From the NCBI RefSeq assembly GCF_002020135.1, contig NZ_MPZS01000001.1, positions 620,001 through 684,000 on the forward strand: a DNA stretch of 64,000 nucleotides, in the 5' to 3' direction. This stretch comes from Thioclava marina. GTDB taxonomy: Bacteria > Pseudomonadota > Alphaproteobacteria > Rhodobacterales > Rhodobacteraceae. This document shows positions 54,301 through 62,860 of this stretch, one piece after another (positions within the stretch are counted from its first letter, which is position 1; every line of letters begins with the position of its first letter). Below the pieces are notes generated by a model. The model was not told the DNA's origin. It did no database searches and saw only the letters and a program-made list of their open reading frames with translations. The translations under genes and the position numbers were made by a program.

Positions 54301-54903
54301 CTGTCGACCGCAGGGGTGCTGATCGGGATGCTGGTGATGGGGCAGCAATTCTCGATCATCATGACCGGCGTGGGGATCGTGGCGCTGGCCGGGATCGTGG
54401 TGAACAACAACATCATCCTGATTGACACCTATCAGGAATTCTCCCGCTACATGCCGCAGCTCGAAGCGATCATCCGCACCGCCGAAGCGCGGCTGCGGCC
54501 CGTCCTGCTGACCACGATCACCACGATGGCGGGGCTGACGCCGATGATGTTCGGCCTCTCGCTCGACTTCCTGAATGGCGGCTATTCGATCGACAGCCCG
54601 ACCGCGCTGTGGTGGAAGCAGCTCGCGACGGCGGTGGTCTTCGGGCTTGGCACGGCGACGGTGCTGACGCTGGTGCTGACGCCCGCGCTGTTGTCGATCC
54701 GGGTCTGGTTCAACACCGGCGCCTATCGCGGCACGAAGGCGCTTTCTGCGTTGATGCAGGGCACCGACAGCCGCGCCGCGCGCGACCTCGCGCTGGAGCG
54801 CGCGATGCGCAAGATGCGCGGCCGCGAAATCATCTGGGACGATGGTGAAGCCGAGGGCGGCGTGAAGCCGCATCTGGTGCCGAATGCCGACGCGGCGGAG
54901 TGA
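51349..54903 (+). CDS. RND-family permease with single-Asp relay and enlarged central linker
   Basis: An inner-membrane transporter of 1184 residues, longer than the usual 1030-1050. The helix-4 motif reads LAVGMLVDGAIVVVEY (Asp402-Gly403), so only one of the two relay Asp residues is present. Between helices 6 and 7 an extra segment (about 507-564) includes two hydrophobic stretches (LRLALAVASAALVFLGAILTL and ALFVLATMASS), perhaps two additional helices. It is coupled to the adaptor gene; there is no outer-membrane factor nearby. Substrate unknown. Confidence 0.9.
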   Translation: MTGIVDWAAARARMVIAFVVISIAAGLTAYIGLPKEGEPDIEIPMLFISVPFPGISAVDSEKLLVKPMETELAGLDGLDKMTGIAKENYAGVMLEFDFGWDKTKIIADVRDAMNTAEGKFPDGFEKYSINEINFSEFPIVVVTLSGNAPERTLQQLARELQDEVEGLEPVLEAQIAGQRDEMLEVVIDPLKLEAYNVTAPELINVVQANNQLIAAGEVETEGGAFSVKIPATFESAQDVYALPVKKNGESVVTLGDLADIRLTFEDRTGTARFNGEPTVALQIVKRKGYNIIDTVDLLRKTVAEAESRWPEPLQRAVDVGISLDQSKTVGAMVSQLEGSVLTAIALVMIVVLATLGTRSALLVGFAIPTSFLLTFLLLGMMGVPISNIVMFGLILAVGMLVDGAIVVVEYADKRISEGSGPMAAYTEAAKRMFWPVVSSTATTLCAFLPMLFWPGVPGEFMGMLPVTIIFVLSASLVVALVYLPVVGGVAGRMSRRLDMGARVIKGWPYALRLALAVASAALVFLGAILTLNPDFFSGTHSASGDLARSLPGVALFVLATMASSITFTAAKPQRAPKPIEAGYRRRPFGHFISLIAGNPVMPLITVAVIVGAVIFTFGYYGRNNNGTQFFTDSEVEQAIVYIRARGNLSLSEKDALLREAERMALGEPGVGAVFSFAGEGGLNQNNGGASAPRDTIGQIQVEMIPWAERKDDADLQGEVVMEKIMAKIATIPGIKSEYLAQDRGPSSGKPIQLRLKGNDFARLDEAVRYVEAHMADMTGVTAIEDTRPLPGIDWVIDVDVTRAGRFGADVATVGGMVQLVTRGILLDTMRVPSSDEEIEIRVRLPEQDRVLSTLDTLKLRTTEGLVPLANFITRTPAPKLGQIDRIDQTRYYDIKADVLDGLTNEAGEPINGNERIAALGEWLETEAVLPQGVTYEWSGDLVEQTESQDFLMKAFAGALALMFVILLAQFNSFYNSVLVLLAVILSTAGVLIGMLVMGQQFSIIMTGVGIVALAGIVVNNNIILIDTYQEFSRYMPQLEAIIRTAEARLRPVLLTTITTMAGLTPMMFGLSLDFLNGGYSIDSPTALWWKQLATAVVFGLGTATVLTLVLTPALLSIRVWFNTGAYRGTKALSALMQGTDSRAARDLALERAMRKMRGREIIWDDGEAEGGVKPHLVPNADAAE

Positions 54904-55074
54904 GGCAGACACCAAAGCCCGGGCGCCCAGCCTGGGCCGCGCCGTTTCTTCCCCCGGAAGGCCGCATTGGCGGTGTCTCGCGGGTTCAAACGCCGTTCGG
55001 TGCTTTCCAGATAAACCGCCAAACCACAAGCGGGACAAAGCCCTCACCCAAGGCCCGGGCGCGCCCCTGATCGC

Positions 55075-56925
55075 TCACGCCGCGCCCTGCTCCGCCGCAT
55101 CTTCCTCTTCGGCCGACTGGCGCGCCCACATCGCGGCGTAACGCCCGCGTTGCGCCAGCAGCTCCTCGTGGCGCCCGCGCTCCACGATCTCGCCCTTCTC
55201 CAGGACGATGATCTGATCGGCATCGGCAATCGTCGAGAGCCGGTGCGCGATGGTGATCACCGTGCGCCCCTCGCCCATCGCCTTGAGGCTGGTCTGGATA
55301 TCGCGCTCGGTCTGCGTGTCGAGCGCCGAGGTCGCCTCGTCCAGCAGAAGGATCGGCGGGTTCTTCAGGATCGTGCGCGCGATCCCCACCCGCTGCTTCT
55401 CGCCGCCCGAGAGCTTCAGCCCCCGCTCGCCCACGGCCGTGTCATAGCCCTCAGGCAGGCTCATCACGAAGTCATGGATCTTCGCCGCCTTCGCGGCGGC
55501 GACGATCTCGGCCTCGCTCGCGTCAGCGCGCCCATAGGCGATGTTGTAACGGATCGTATCGTTGAAGAGCACGGTATCTTGCGGCACCACGCCAATCGAC
55601 TGGTGCAGACTCTCCTGCGTGATGTCGCGCAGATCCTGCCCGTCGATCGTGATGCCGCCGCCCGTCACGTCATAGAAACGGAACAACAGCCGCCCGATCG
55701 TCGACTTGCCCGAGCCCGACGGCCCGACCAGAGCCACCGTCTGACCGGCGGGCACGTCGAAGGAAATCCCCTTCAGGATCGGCCGCGCCGGGTCGTAATG
55801 GAACTCGACCTGATCGAAACGGATCTCGCCGCCTTTCACTTTCAGAACATCCGCGCCGGATTTATCCTGGATTTCTGCCGGTTGCTGCAACAAATCGAAC
55901 ATTTCGCCCATGTCGACCAGCGCCTGCCGGATCTCGCGATAGACCGTGCCGAGAAAGCCCAGCGGCATGGTGATCTGGATCATGTAGGCCTGCACCATGA
56001 CGAAATCGCCGACCGTCAGCGTGCCCGCCTGCACCTCCATCGCCGCCATCACCATGACCGCCACCAGCCCGATCGAGATGATCAGCGTCTGTCCAGCATT
56101 GAGCGCCGCCAGCGACTGGCCGGTTTTCACCGCCATCGCTTCGTAACCTTTCATCGACTCGTCGTAGCGCTCGGCCTCGCGCTTGGCGGCGCCGAAATAT
56201 TTCACCGTTTCGAAGTTCAGAAGACTGTCGATCGCCTTCTGGTTGGCCGCCGTATCGGCCTTGTTCATCTCGCGCCGGATCGACACCCGCCATTCGGTGA
56301 CCTTGAATGTGAACTTGATATAGGCGGCGATGGTCACGATCACGACCGCCGCGTAGCGCCAGTCGAAGACCACCGCGAAGATGATCGCCACCAGCGTCAG
56401 CTCGAGGATCAGCGGCCCGACCGAGAACAGCATGAAGCGCAGCAGGAACTCGACGCCTTTCACCCCACGCTCGATGATCCGGCTGAGGCCGCCGGTCTTG
56501 CGCGTGATGTGATAGCGCAGGGACAGCTGGTGCATATGGGTGAAGGTCTGCAGCGCGAGATGGCGCAGCGCGCGCTGCGCGACCTTCACGAAGATCGCAT
56601 CGCGCAGCTCGCCGAAGGCCACCGTCATCAGCCGAGCCATGCCATAGGCCACGGTGATCCCCACCGCGCCCAGGCCCAGCGCCCATGCCGGGTTCGCGCC
56701 TGCATCGCCCGAAAGCGTATTGACCGCCGCGCGATAGACGAAGGGCGTCGAGACCGAGATGATCTTGGCGATCACCAGCATCACCATCGCGAGGATGACG
56801 CGCCGCTTCACCCAAGGCGCTTCATGCGACCACAGATAGGGCAGTACCGCGCGGATCGTGCGCCAGCCGCGGGCGCGCTCATCGGCATTCATCTTGCCCG
56901 CGGTCGTGATCTGTGACGGAGGCAT
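55075..56925 (-). CDS. Atm1-type ABC exporter (half transporter)
   Basis: A 616-residue fused permease-ATPase of the Atm1/HMT1 class, which exports glutathione-bound sulfur or metal species. Six helices with the Atm1-like segment HITRKTGGLSRIIERGVKGVEFLLRFMLFSV are followed by Walker A GPSGSGKST, signature LSGGEKQR, Walker B ILLLDEATSALD and H-loop AHRLST. I chose the ATG at 56925, where homology begins. A start-proximal repeat with AAGAAGAAGGGGAGGGG supplies the ribosome site. Confidence 0.9.
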   Translation of the reverse strand: MPPSQITTAGKMNADERARGWRTIRAVLPYLWSHEAPWVKRRVILAMVMLVIAKIISVSTPFVYRAAVNTLSGDAGANPAWALGLGAVGITVAYGMARLMTVAFGELRDAIFVKVAQRALRHLALQTFTHMHQLSLRYHITRKTGGLSRIIERGVKGVEFLLRFMLFSVGPLILELTLVAIIFAVVFDWRYAAVVIVTIAAYIKFTFKVTEWRVSIRREMNKADTAANQKAIDSLLNFETVKYFGAAKREAERYDESMKGYEAMAVKTGQSLAALNAGQTLIISIGLVAVMVMAAMEVQAGTLTVGDFVMVQAYMIQITMPLGFLGTVYREIRQALVDMGEMFDLLQQPAEIQDKSGADVLKVKGGEIRFDQVEFHYDPARPILKGISFDVPAGQTVALVGPSGSGKSTIGRLLFRFYDVTGGGITIDGQDLRDITQESLHQSIGVVPQDTVLFNDTIRYNIAYGRADASEAEIVAAAKAAKIHDFVMSLPEGYDTAVGERGLKLSGGEKQRVGIARTILKNPPILLLDEATSALDTQTERDIQTSLKAMGEGRTVITIAHRLSTIADADQIIVLEKGEIVERGRHEELLAQRGRYAAMWARQSAEEEDAAEQGAA

Positions 56926-56992
56926 CGCGCCCCTCCCCTTCTTCTTGACGAAAATATCTCGGGGGCTTCCGGAGGAAGCGGGGCAGCGCCCC
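56926..56992 (-). repeat. Start-proximal intergenic repeat, copy B
   Basis: On the minus strand GGGGCGCTGCCCC (56980-56992) is followed by GCTTCCTCCGGAAG, CCCCCGAGATATTTT, CAAGAAGAAG, and the ABC exporter ATG. GGGGCGCTGCCCC and CCCCGAGATATTT are identical to copy A at 13624-13688. Confidence 0.8.
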
Positions 56993-57063
56993 TCCACGTC
57001 GGAAACCTGCGCGCAACCTAGCGGCTGGCGGGGCGAAGTCCAGCCTCGCGAGAGCCCTGTGCG

Positions 57064-58356
57064 TTACTGCGCAGCCGCTCCCGAGGCGCTGTCGGGGGAC
57101 GGAATGGTGAAGACCTGCCCCGGATAGATCAGGTCGGGGTTGCGGATCTGGTCGCGATTGGCGTCGAAGACCCGCACATAGAGGAAGCCATCGCCATAGA
57201 CCTCGCGCGCGATCGCCCAGAGCGTGTTGCCCTCGACGATCTGCACCACCTTCACCGTGCCGCCCTGATCCGAGACCGGCTGCGTCTCGGCCCCGGCGGG
57301 GCTGGCGGCGCTTGCGACGACGATCTGGTCTGGCTGGTCGAACTCGGTTTCAGCCCGCGCGATCACCTTGCCCGTGCCGTCGCGCGCATCGATACGCAGC
57401 TTGTGCTTGCCGATCCCGAGCCCCGGCAGATCGAGCGCCCAGCGCCCATCCGAGGCCGGTTTCGCCTCGGCGACCAGCGTGTCGTCGAGATAGGCGGCCA
57501 GATCCGTACCCTCGGGCGCGCCGCGCCCTTCGCTGCGCGCGCTCTTCCCTGCACCGAAGGAGATCGTGTCGATCACCAGCGACGTGCTGGCAGGCGCAAG
57601 CACACGCGCGCCGTCCGCATCGGCCACGATCGCGGCGGCGGGCGGGGCGGCGGGTTGCGCGGCGGATCCGATCGCGGTCGCCTCGGTCGCGGACACCTCG
57701 GCCGCGCCCTCGGCCACAGCGACCGGTTCGGGCTGACCACGCAGCACCAGCGTTTCGGCGCTCTCGCGGCTCTGACCATCCGCCCCGGTCACCTTGAGCG
57801 ACAGCGCGCGCGGATCGGCCACCGGAGGCAGATCGAAGAGCGCCACGAAATTGCCCGCGCCATCGGCCTGCACCTGCGAGACCGATTGCCCGTCGACGAG
57901 GATATCGACCTTTGCACCGGGATCGGTGCGCCCGGCCAGCGTGACCGATCCGTCAGGGGCCGCCCGCAGCGCGTCGAACTGGACCTGAGCGAAATCGCCC
58001 GGGGCGGCCTGCGCATCGGGCGCCGGTGCGGTGAGCGTCTCGTTTTCCGCAGCTTCCGGCGCAGCATTCGCGGCAGCCTCTGGCGCGGCCTCGGCGCTCT
58101 GACCGGCCACGGGCGCCTCGTCTTCTGCGCTCGGGGCCGGCGCGGAAGCAACCGCCGCCTCATTCGCCTCGGCTGGCGTCTCGGCCGACGGAGCTTCGGC
58201 TGTCTTCTCAACGGGTTGCGGTGCAGGCGTCTCGCCCGGACGCGACAGCGCCCAGATCACCAGCCCCAGCACCACCAGCACGACCGCCACGGCCCCGCCT
58301 TTGAGCATACCGCCCGCTCCGGCGCTCTCGGCGCCCTGCTTGTCGTGTTCGGTCAT
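57064..58356 (-). CDS. Membrane-anchored LysM protein with long acidic linker
   Basis: A 430-residue protein with one N-terminal helix (GGAVAVVLVVLGLVIWAL), a low-complexity Ala/Glu/Pro region of about 90 residues, three or so Ig-like repeats (e.g. RTDPGAKVDILVDGQSV), and a C-terminal LysM domain (VEGNTLWAIAREVYGDG, about 378-428). It probably bridges the inner membrane and peptidoglycan. I used the ATG at 58356 behind AAAGGGG. It is divergent from the LOG gene. Confidence 0.85.
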   Translation of the reverse strand: MTEHDKQGAESAGAGGMLKGGAVAVVLVVLGLVIWALSRPGETPAPQPVEKTAEAPSAETPAEANEAAVASAPAPSAEDEAPVAGQSAEAAPEAAANAAPEAAENETLTAPAPDAQAAPGDFAQVQFDALRAAPDGSVTLAGRTDPGAKVDILVDGQSVSQVQADGAGNFVALFDLPPVADPRALSLKVTGADGQSRESAETLVLRGQPEPVAVAEGAAEVSATEATAIGSAAQPAAPPAAAIVADADGARVLAPASTSLVIDTISFGAGKSARSEGRGAPEGTDLAAYLDDTLVAEAKPASDGRWALDLPGLGIGKHKLRIDARDGTGKVIARAETEFDQPDQIVVASAASPAGAETQPVSDQGGTVKVVQIVEGNTLWAIAREVYGDGFLYVRVFDANRDQIRNPDLIYPGQVFTIPSPDSASGAAAQ

Positions 58357-58503
58357 CCCCGCCCCTTTTCGATCCCTTTCGATCCCTGCCCGATTCCGTG
58401 CGATATGTCCCTCTCGCACGGCTTTGTTCCCGGGTCACTTGAGCAAGCTTAGCAACCCCGCTATCACCGCTCAAGAACCGCCTTTTCCTCTGGAGCCGAC
58501 GCC

Positions 58504-59058
58504 ATGACCCATCCCCGTTCCGTCTGTGTCTATTGCGGCTCGCGCGCGGGCGCGAAACCTTCCTATGCCACAGCGGCCAAGGCGACGGGGGCGATGCTCG
58601 CGGCGCGGGGCTGGCAACTGGTCTACGGTGCGGGCGATGTCGGGCTGATGGGAGAGGTCGCACGCGCCGCCCAGGATGCGGGCGGGCGCACCTTCGGCGT
58701 GATCCCCGAGCATCTGTTCCCTCGTGAGGTCGGCAAACGCGATCTGACCACCTTCGTCGTCACCGAAACGATGCACGAGCGCAAGAAGGTGATGTTCATG
58801 AATGCCGATGCCGTGGTGGTGCTGCCCGGCGGCGCGGGCTCGCTCGACGAGCTGTTCGAGGTGCTGACCTGGCGCCAGATCGGCTTGCATGAAAAGCCGA
58901 TCTTCCTGCTCAATACCGATGGCTACTGGAACCCGCTCGCCGCGCTGATCGACCAGATCGTGGGAGAGGGGTTCGCCGATGCATCGCTGCGCGACATGCT
59001 GGTGATGCTCGACGATGTCGACGCGCTCGAGACCGCGCTCGTTTCCGCCTTCGCCTAG
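58504..59058 (+). CDS. LOG-family cytokinin riboside 5'-monophosphate phosphoribohydrolase
   Basis: A 184-residue Rossmann-fold protein of the TIGR00730/LOG family, often mis-annotated lysine decarboxylase. It opens SVCVYCGSRAG, and the substrate motif appears as PGGAGSLDE, a T-to-S variant of PGGxGTxxE. The family splits nucleoside monophosphates to base and ribose phosphate. Its TAG overlaps the convergent rarD stop in CTAG. Confidence 0.88.
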   Translation: MTHPRSVCVYCGSRAGAKPSYATAAKATGAMLAARGWQLVYGAGDVGLMGEVARAAQDAGGRTFGVIPEHLFPREVGKRDLTTFVVTETMHERKKVMFMNADAVVVLPGGAGSLDELFEVLTWRQIGLHEKPIFLLNTDGYWNPLAALIDQIVGEGFADASLRDMLVMLDDVDALETALVSAFA

Positions 59059-59963
59059 GCCGCCTTCACCGAACGCTTCGGGCGCAGATTGACGCTCGAA
59101 TAGGCTGCAAGCGCGGTCCAGATCAGCCCCAGCGCGATCGCATGCCAGATCGTGACCGGCTCCCCAAAGGCCAGGGTCGCGACCGAGAATTGCAGCGTCG
59201 GGTTGAGATATTGCACCAGCCCCACCGTCGCCATCTTCACCCTTTGCGCGGCATAGGCGAAAAGCAGGAGCGGCGTGCCGGTAAGCGGCCCCGAGAAAAC
59301 CAGAAGCGCCGAGGTCTTCCAGTCGCTGCCGAAATGGCCCGCATCGACCGCCCCGCCCCACCAGCCGTAATGGAACCCGGCCAGCACCACGATCGCGACG
59401 GGCGACAAGAGCAGCACCTCGGCGCAGACCGAAACCATCGGCCCCGCGCGCAACCCCTTCTTGATCAGCCCGTAGGTGCCGAAGGTGAAGGCGAGGATCA
59501 GCGAGACCCAGGGGGCCACGCCAAGTCCAACCGTCAGCACCACGACCGCCAGGGCCGCAAGACCGACCGCAGCCCATTGCAGCGCGCTCAGCGCTTCGCG
59601 GTAGATGACGAAACCCAGAAGAACCGCGACGAGCGGGAAGATGTAATAGCCAAGGCTCGCCTGCACCGCATGGCCCGATTGCACCGACCAGATGAAGGTG
59701 AACCAGTTGGCCGAAATCATCAGCGCGGCGGTGGCGATCACCAGCGTGCCGCGCCCGCGACGCTCGGATAGCGCACGCCAGATCTCGGCGAGCCGCCCCT
59801 TGAAGGCGAGGATCACTGCGAAAAAGGCAAAAGACCACAGGGTACGATGGGCCAGAACCTCGATCGGCGGGACCATGTCGAGCATCTTGTAATAGAGCCC
59901 CGACAGGCCCCAGATGATGCAGGCCGCCACCATCGCCCAGAAGCCCTTGACCGCCTCGTTCAT
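59055..59963 (-). CDS. rarD: EamA-family transporter RarD
   Basis: A 302-residue ten-helix protein of the DMT superfamily, RarD type (GLYYKMLDMVPPIEVLAHRTLWSF, ISANWFTFIWSV, LQYLNPTLQF). Family role: chloramphenicol-sensitive protein, substrate undefined. I used the ATG at 59963; an upstream extension is hydrophilic. The stop overlaps the LOG gene stop by four bases. Confidence 0.88.
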   Translation of the reverse strand: MNEAVKGFWAMVAACIIWGLSGLYYKMLDMVPPIEVLAHRTLWSFAFFAVILAFKGRLAEIWRALSERRGRGTLVIATAALMISANWFTFIWSVQSGHAVQASLGYYIFPLVAVLLGFVIYREALSALQWAAVGLAALAVVVLTVGLGVAPWVSLILAFTFGTYGLIKKGLRAGPMVSVCAEVLLLSPVAIVVLAGFHYGWWGGAVDAGHFGSDWKTSALLVFSGPLTGTPLLLFAYAAQRVKMATVGLVQYLNPTLQFSVATLAFGEPVTIWHAIALGLIWTALAAYSSVNLRPKRSVKAA

Positions 59964-60223
59964 TCCGCACCCTTTCCACTCACCGCGCGAAATTGACCGA
60001 TCGGACAGGGAAAGGGAAGAGGCGCACGCGCGCGAAGCTGTGCGCCCAGTCGCGCCTCGGGTCTGCAATCTCTCACAGATACGCGTCGCCCGAAGCCGTC
60101 ACGCCGCTGCGCGGTGCATGTGCCGAATAATTTGGCGGAAGATTTGGCCGACACCGCTCCGGAGACGATCGAGCCAAAGCGCGAGCGATCCCGATTTGGA
60201 GACGCTCACGCATGGCCCAAACA
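59964..60223. other. Non-coding gap upstream of rarD
   Basis: Between the rarD start and the host-attachment-like gene stop no credible frame is visible. The region must hold the rarD promoter, but I could not pick one; the only clear structure is the hairpin at 60224-60259. Confidence 0.4.
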
Positions 60224-60259
60224 GGCTGCCGGACATCTAAATATCTAAGTCCGACAGCC
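60224..60259 (-). terminator. Terminator-like hairpin after the host-attachment-family gene
   Basis: GGCTGCCGGAC pairs with GTCCGACAGCC over 11 positions with one mismatch around a 14-base AT-rich loop. The minus-strand T-run (TGTTTGGG) is weak. Confidence 0.5.
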
Positions 60260-60272
60260 CCTTGGTCAGCGC

Positions 60273-60728
60273 TCAGGCCGCCTCGAGCTCTTCCTTCACC
60301 AACCGTTCGATCTCGTCGATCGGATGTTTGGTGAGGGTCTTGTCGATCTCGGCCACCAGAACGTCGGCAACGCTCTTGTGCAGCGATTGCCTCACCTCGC
60401 CGAGGATGCGCGGCGCAGCGGCAAGGACGAGACGGTCGATCCTGCCCTGCTGAACCATCTGCAAGAGCGTGTCGGCCAGATCATCGGCAAAACGCATCTT
60501 CGCGAGTTGATGCCAATCGGTTTCTTCCAGCGCCGAGCGCTGCCCCACCCCGGTATCGGCCATGCGCCCGGGCCTGTCAGTGCCCTGCTCCCGGTCGGCG
60601 GGATTCTCCTGCGCCTCGACGCGGCGCACGACAAGCTCGGGATGAACGGTATCGGCGACATTTTCGAGAAACAGCGCCTTCTCGCCATCGGCGATCACGA
60701 CCCAGGTGCCTTTGGTCAGTTGTCTCAT
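60273..60728 (-). CDS. Host-attachment-family protein (PF10116-like)
   Basis: A 151-residue protein opening KGTWVVIADGEKALFLENV and containing IDRLVLAAAPRILGEVRQSL, the family pattern. Named after an Agrobacterium attachment protein, the family has a release-factor (baeRF)-like fold and its biochemical role is unclear. GGAGGAGA precedes the ATG. It is isolated, with long gaps on both sides. Confidence 0.85.
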   Translation of the reverse strand: MRQLTKGTWVVIADGEKALFLENVADTVHPELVVRRVEAQENPADREQGTDRPGRMADTGVGQRSALEETDWHQLAKMRFADDLADTLLQMVQQGRIDRLVLAAAPRILGEVRQSLHKSVADVLVAEIDKTLTKHPIDEIERLVKEELEAA

Positions 60729-61107
60729 ACCATCTCCTCCTTTTCATCCGTTTGCCGATGCCAGCTGCCACGCAGGCAAAGCCAGAAACAGCCCAAGACG
60801 CGGCGGCTGCCACGCCTGCTTCTCATGTCCCGATCGGGGCGGTATCTCAGGTCACCGGGCGGCCCGCTCCGCTCTCGCGGTCTTCGCGGGCCCCACGCCC
60901 GGACCCTCCCCGGTCGCGCGCATGAAAACTGTCTGAGCGGAGTCGCTCTATATGTTAATTGTCCGCCCGGGAGCGGTGGATTGTCAAGAAACGCGATGAC
61001 GCAGGGCAATCGACGATGGGCATCCTTTCGCTCCGATATCCGGCAGCTTTTTACACGGGCGCGCGTGGCGCGCGCCATTCGGTTCAAAACCGGGAGCGAA
61101 AAACGAA
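60729..61107. other. Gene-free gap between sodB and the host-attachment-like gene
   Basis: About 380 bases without a convincing gene on either strand. They contain the host-attachment gene's upstream region and a GC-rich inverted repeat (GGCGCGCG / CGCGCGCC near 61060-61078). Nothing else is supported. Confidence 0.4.
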
Positions 61108-61132
61108 AAGGGCGCCCCGACAGGACGCCCTT
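61108..61132 (-). terminator. Terminator of sodB
   Basis: On the minus strand AAGGGCGTCC and GGGCGCCCTT form a 10-bp stem with one G·T pair, followed by TTCGTTTTTCG. The stem is nearly identical to the lexA terminator. Confidence 0.85.
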
Positions 61133-61153
61133 CGCAAATCAATCGTGCCGCGA

Positions 61154-61753
61154 TCACATGCGCGAGGCAACGTTTTCCCAGTTCACCAGCTTGTCGAGGA
61201 AGTTCGACAGGTAGGCCGGGCGCTTGTTGCGGTAGTCGATGTAGTAGGAGTGCTCCCACACGTCGCAGCCCAGCAGCGCGGTCTGGCCGAAGCAGAGCGG
61301 GTTCACGCCATTCTCGGTCTTGGTCACCTTGAGCGAGCCATCGGTGTCCTTCACCAGCCACGCCCAGCCCGAGCCGAACTGGCCTGCACCGGCGGCCGCG
61401 AACTCTTCCTTGAACTTGTCGACCGAGCCGAAGCTCTCGACGAGGGCCTTTTCCAGCTCGCCCGGCATCTTCTTCTCGCCCGGACCCATCATTTCCCAGA
61501 ACTGGGCGTGGTTCCAATGCTGCGAAGCGTTGTTGAAGATACCGTTCTGCGCGACCGCACCGGCCTGGTAGGTGCCCTTGACGATCTCTTCGACCGACTT
61601 GCCTTCCCACTCGGTGCCGGCGATCAGCTTGTTGCCGTTGTCGACATAGGCCTTGTGGTGAAGGTCGTGGTGATATTCGAGGGTTTCCTTCGACATACCC
61701 AGATCGGCAAGCGCGTCGTGGGCATAGGGAAGATCGGGAAGTTCAAAAGCCAT
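61154..61753 (-). CDS. sodB: Fe-type superoxide dismutase
   Basis: Converts superoxide to peroxide and oxygen. The 199 residues carry the metal ligands in HHDLHHKAYVDN, NHAQFWEMM, DVWEHSYYIDY. AGNGQFGSGWAWL-type segment reads AGAGQFGSGWAWLV, with the Gln typical of Fe-SOD. AGAGAGGA is before the ATG. It is monocistronic. Confidence 0.94.
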   Translation of the reverse strand: MAFELPDLPYAHDALADLGMSKETLEYHHDLHHKAYVDNGNKLIAGTEWEGKSVEEIVKGTYQAGAVAQNGIFNNASQHWNHAQFWEMMGPGEKKMPGELEKALVESFGSVDKFKEEFAAAGAGQFGSGWAWLVKDTDGSLKVTKTENGVNPLCFGQTALLGCDVWEHSYYIDYRNKRPAYLSNFLDKLVNWENVASRM

Positions 61754-61843
61754 GATGTCCTCTCTTGGTTCGAAGGTTCGGGTTTCAAACCCTAAAGAAG
61801 CGCTGGCGGTTCCGAGGTCAAGCCCGTTTTCCGAGTGAAGGGC

Positions 61844-62689
61844 TCAGGCTTTGCGCCTCAGCGAGAGCGCAATCCCTCCGATCACAAGGGCCGCCGAGAG
61901 CCAGAACCGTGCCGACGGGATCTCGGCGAGCAAAACCGCGCCACCCAGCGCGGCGAGCAGCGGCACGGAAAGTTGAGCGATCGCGGCGAGGCTCGCGGGG
62001 ATTTGCGGCAGCACGCGATACCACAGCGCATAGCCGAGCCCCGAGGTCACGGCCCCCGAGAGGATCGCGGGCCACCAGCCCCAGCTTGCCCCCTGCCCCC
62101 AATCGCCCACACCGAGCATCCAGATCAGCGCAAGGGGAGCTGCCAGAGCAAAATTGAGCGCGGTGGCCGTCAGCGGGATGCCCACACGCCTCCCGTTGAG
62201 TGAATAGAGCCCCCAGCCGACACCGCCCAGCGCCATGAGCCCGAAGCCGCGCGGATCGATATCCGCGCCCCCGGACGCGGGCAGCAGCAGGACCGCAAGC
62301 CCCGCAAATGCCAGCCCCGCCCCGATCCAGCGCCAGAGCGAGATCGGCTCGCGCATCCACAAAGCGCCTGCGAACATCGTGATTTGCACCATGCCGAACA
62401 ATGTCAGCGCGCCAACGCCCGCATCGATGAGCCCGCTCGCGATGGAAAAGCCGAAGATATAGAGCGAGAGCGTCGCGACCCCGGTTCCGAGAATCGCGGG
62501 TGGCATGCGCAGCCCCGCGGTCCCCTTCGCCCGGATCGCCAGCGCCAGCAGCACCAGCGCACCGGAGCTCAGCCGCACGAAGCCTGTCTCCGCAGGCCCC
62601 CAGCCTGCATCATGCACCGCCATCCGGTTCAGAACCGAATTGGAGGCGAAAGCGATCATCACGAGGGCGGTCAGGGCAAAGAGGCGCAT
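61844..62689 (-). CDS. EamA/DMT-family transporter
   Basis: A 281-residue protein with about ten helices in two EamA repeats (MRLFALTALVMIAFASNSVL; ALALIWMLG region; IPASLAAIAQLSVPLLAALGG). Substrate unknown, possibly an amino acid or metabolite exporter. The ATG at 62689 starts at the first helix; an alternative ATG at 62725 adds 12 residues, and neither has a strong ribosome site. Confidence 0.85.
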   Translation of the reverse strand: MRLFALTALVMIAFASNSVLNRMAVHDAGWGPAETGFVRLSSGALVLLALAIRAKGTAGLRMPPAILGTGVATLSLYIFGFSIASGLIDAGVGALTLFGMVQITMFAGALWMREPISLWRWIGAGLAFAGLAVLLLPASGGADIDPRGFGLMALGGVGWGLYSLNGRRVGIPLTATALNFALAAPLALIWMLGVGDWGQGASWGWWPAILSGAVTSGLGYALWYRVLPQIPASLAAIAQLSVPLLAALGGAVLLAEIPSARFWLSAALVIGGIALSLRRKA

Positions 62690-62790
62690 GGCGCCGAGAA
62701 TGGCGCGAATTGGCGCAATGTCCATCCGACTTTCAGGTCGGGCGCCGGGGAACGAACGCTGTTTTCGGCTTTGAGCCGGATGATTTAATT

Positions 62791-62828
62791 CAAAAACGCG
62801 AAGGTCTCATGAACCTGCGAGCCTTCGC
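62791..62828 (-). terminator. Terminator of prs (minus strand)
   Basis: On the minus strand GCGAAGG...CCTTCGC form 7 bp, extended by CTC/GAG past a one-base bulge, followed by GTTTTTG. It ends prs transcription after about 85 bases of 3' region. Confidence 0.75.
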
Positions 62829-62832
62829 CAAT

Positions 62833-62859
62833 GCGCCCTGCCGAGAAATCGGCATGCGC
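62833..62859. other. Tetraloop hairpin between the two terminators
   Basis: GCCGA-GAAA-TCGGC (62840-62853) has a GNRA tetraloop, with an outer GCGC/GCGC pairing across a small internal loop. It lies between the prs terminator and a plus-strand terminator. Confidence 0.5.
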
Positions 62860-62860
62860 G

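Noticed and set aside
55150-56916. A 588-codon plus-strand open frame opposite the ABC exporter
   Set aside because: Low-quality His/Arg/Asp-rich translation; the minus strand encodes a clear Atm1-type exporter.
58504-59058. Lysine decarboxylase annotation for the PGG-motif protein
   Set aside because: The PGGAGSLDE motif and size place it in the LOG phosphoribohydrolase family; the decarboxylase name is a known misannotation.
61075-61100. TTCAAAA flanked by CGG/CCG, like a tRNA T-arm
   Set aside because: Only three or four base pairs, and no acceptor, D or anticodon arms at the right distances. No tRNA elsewhere in the window either.
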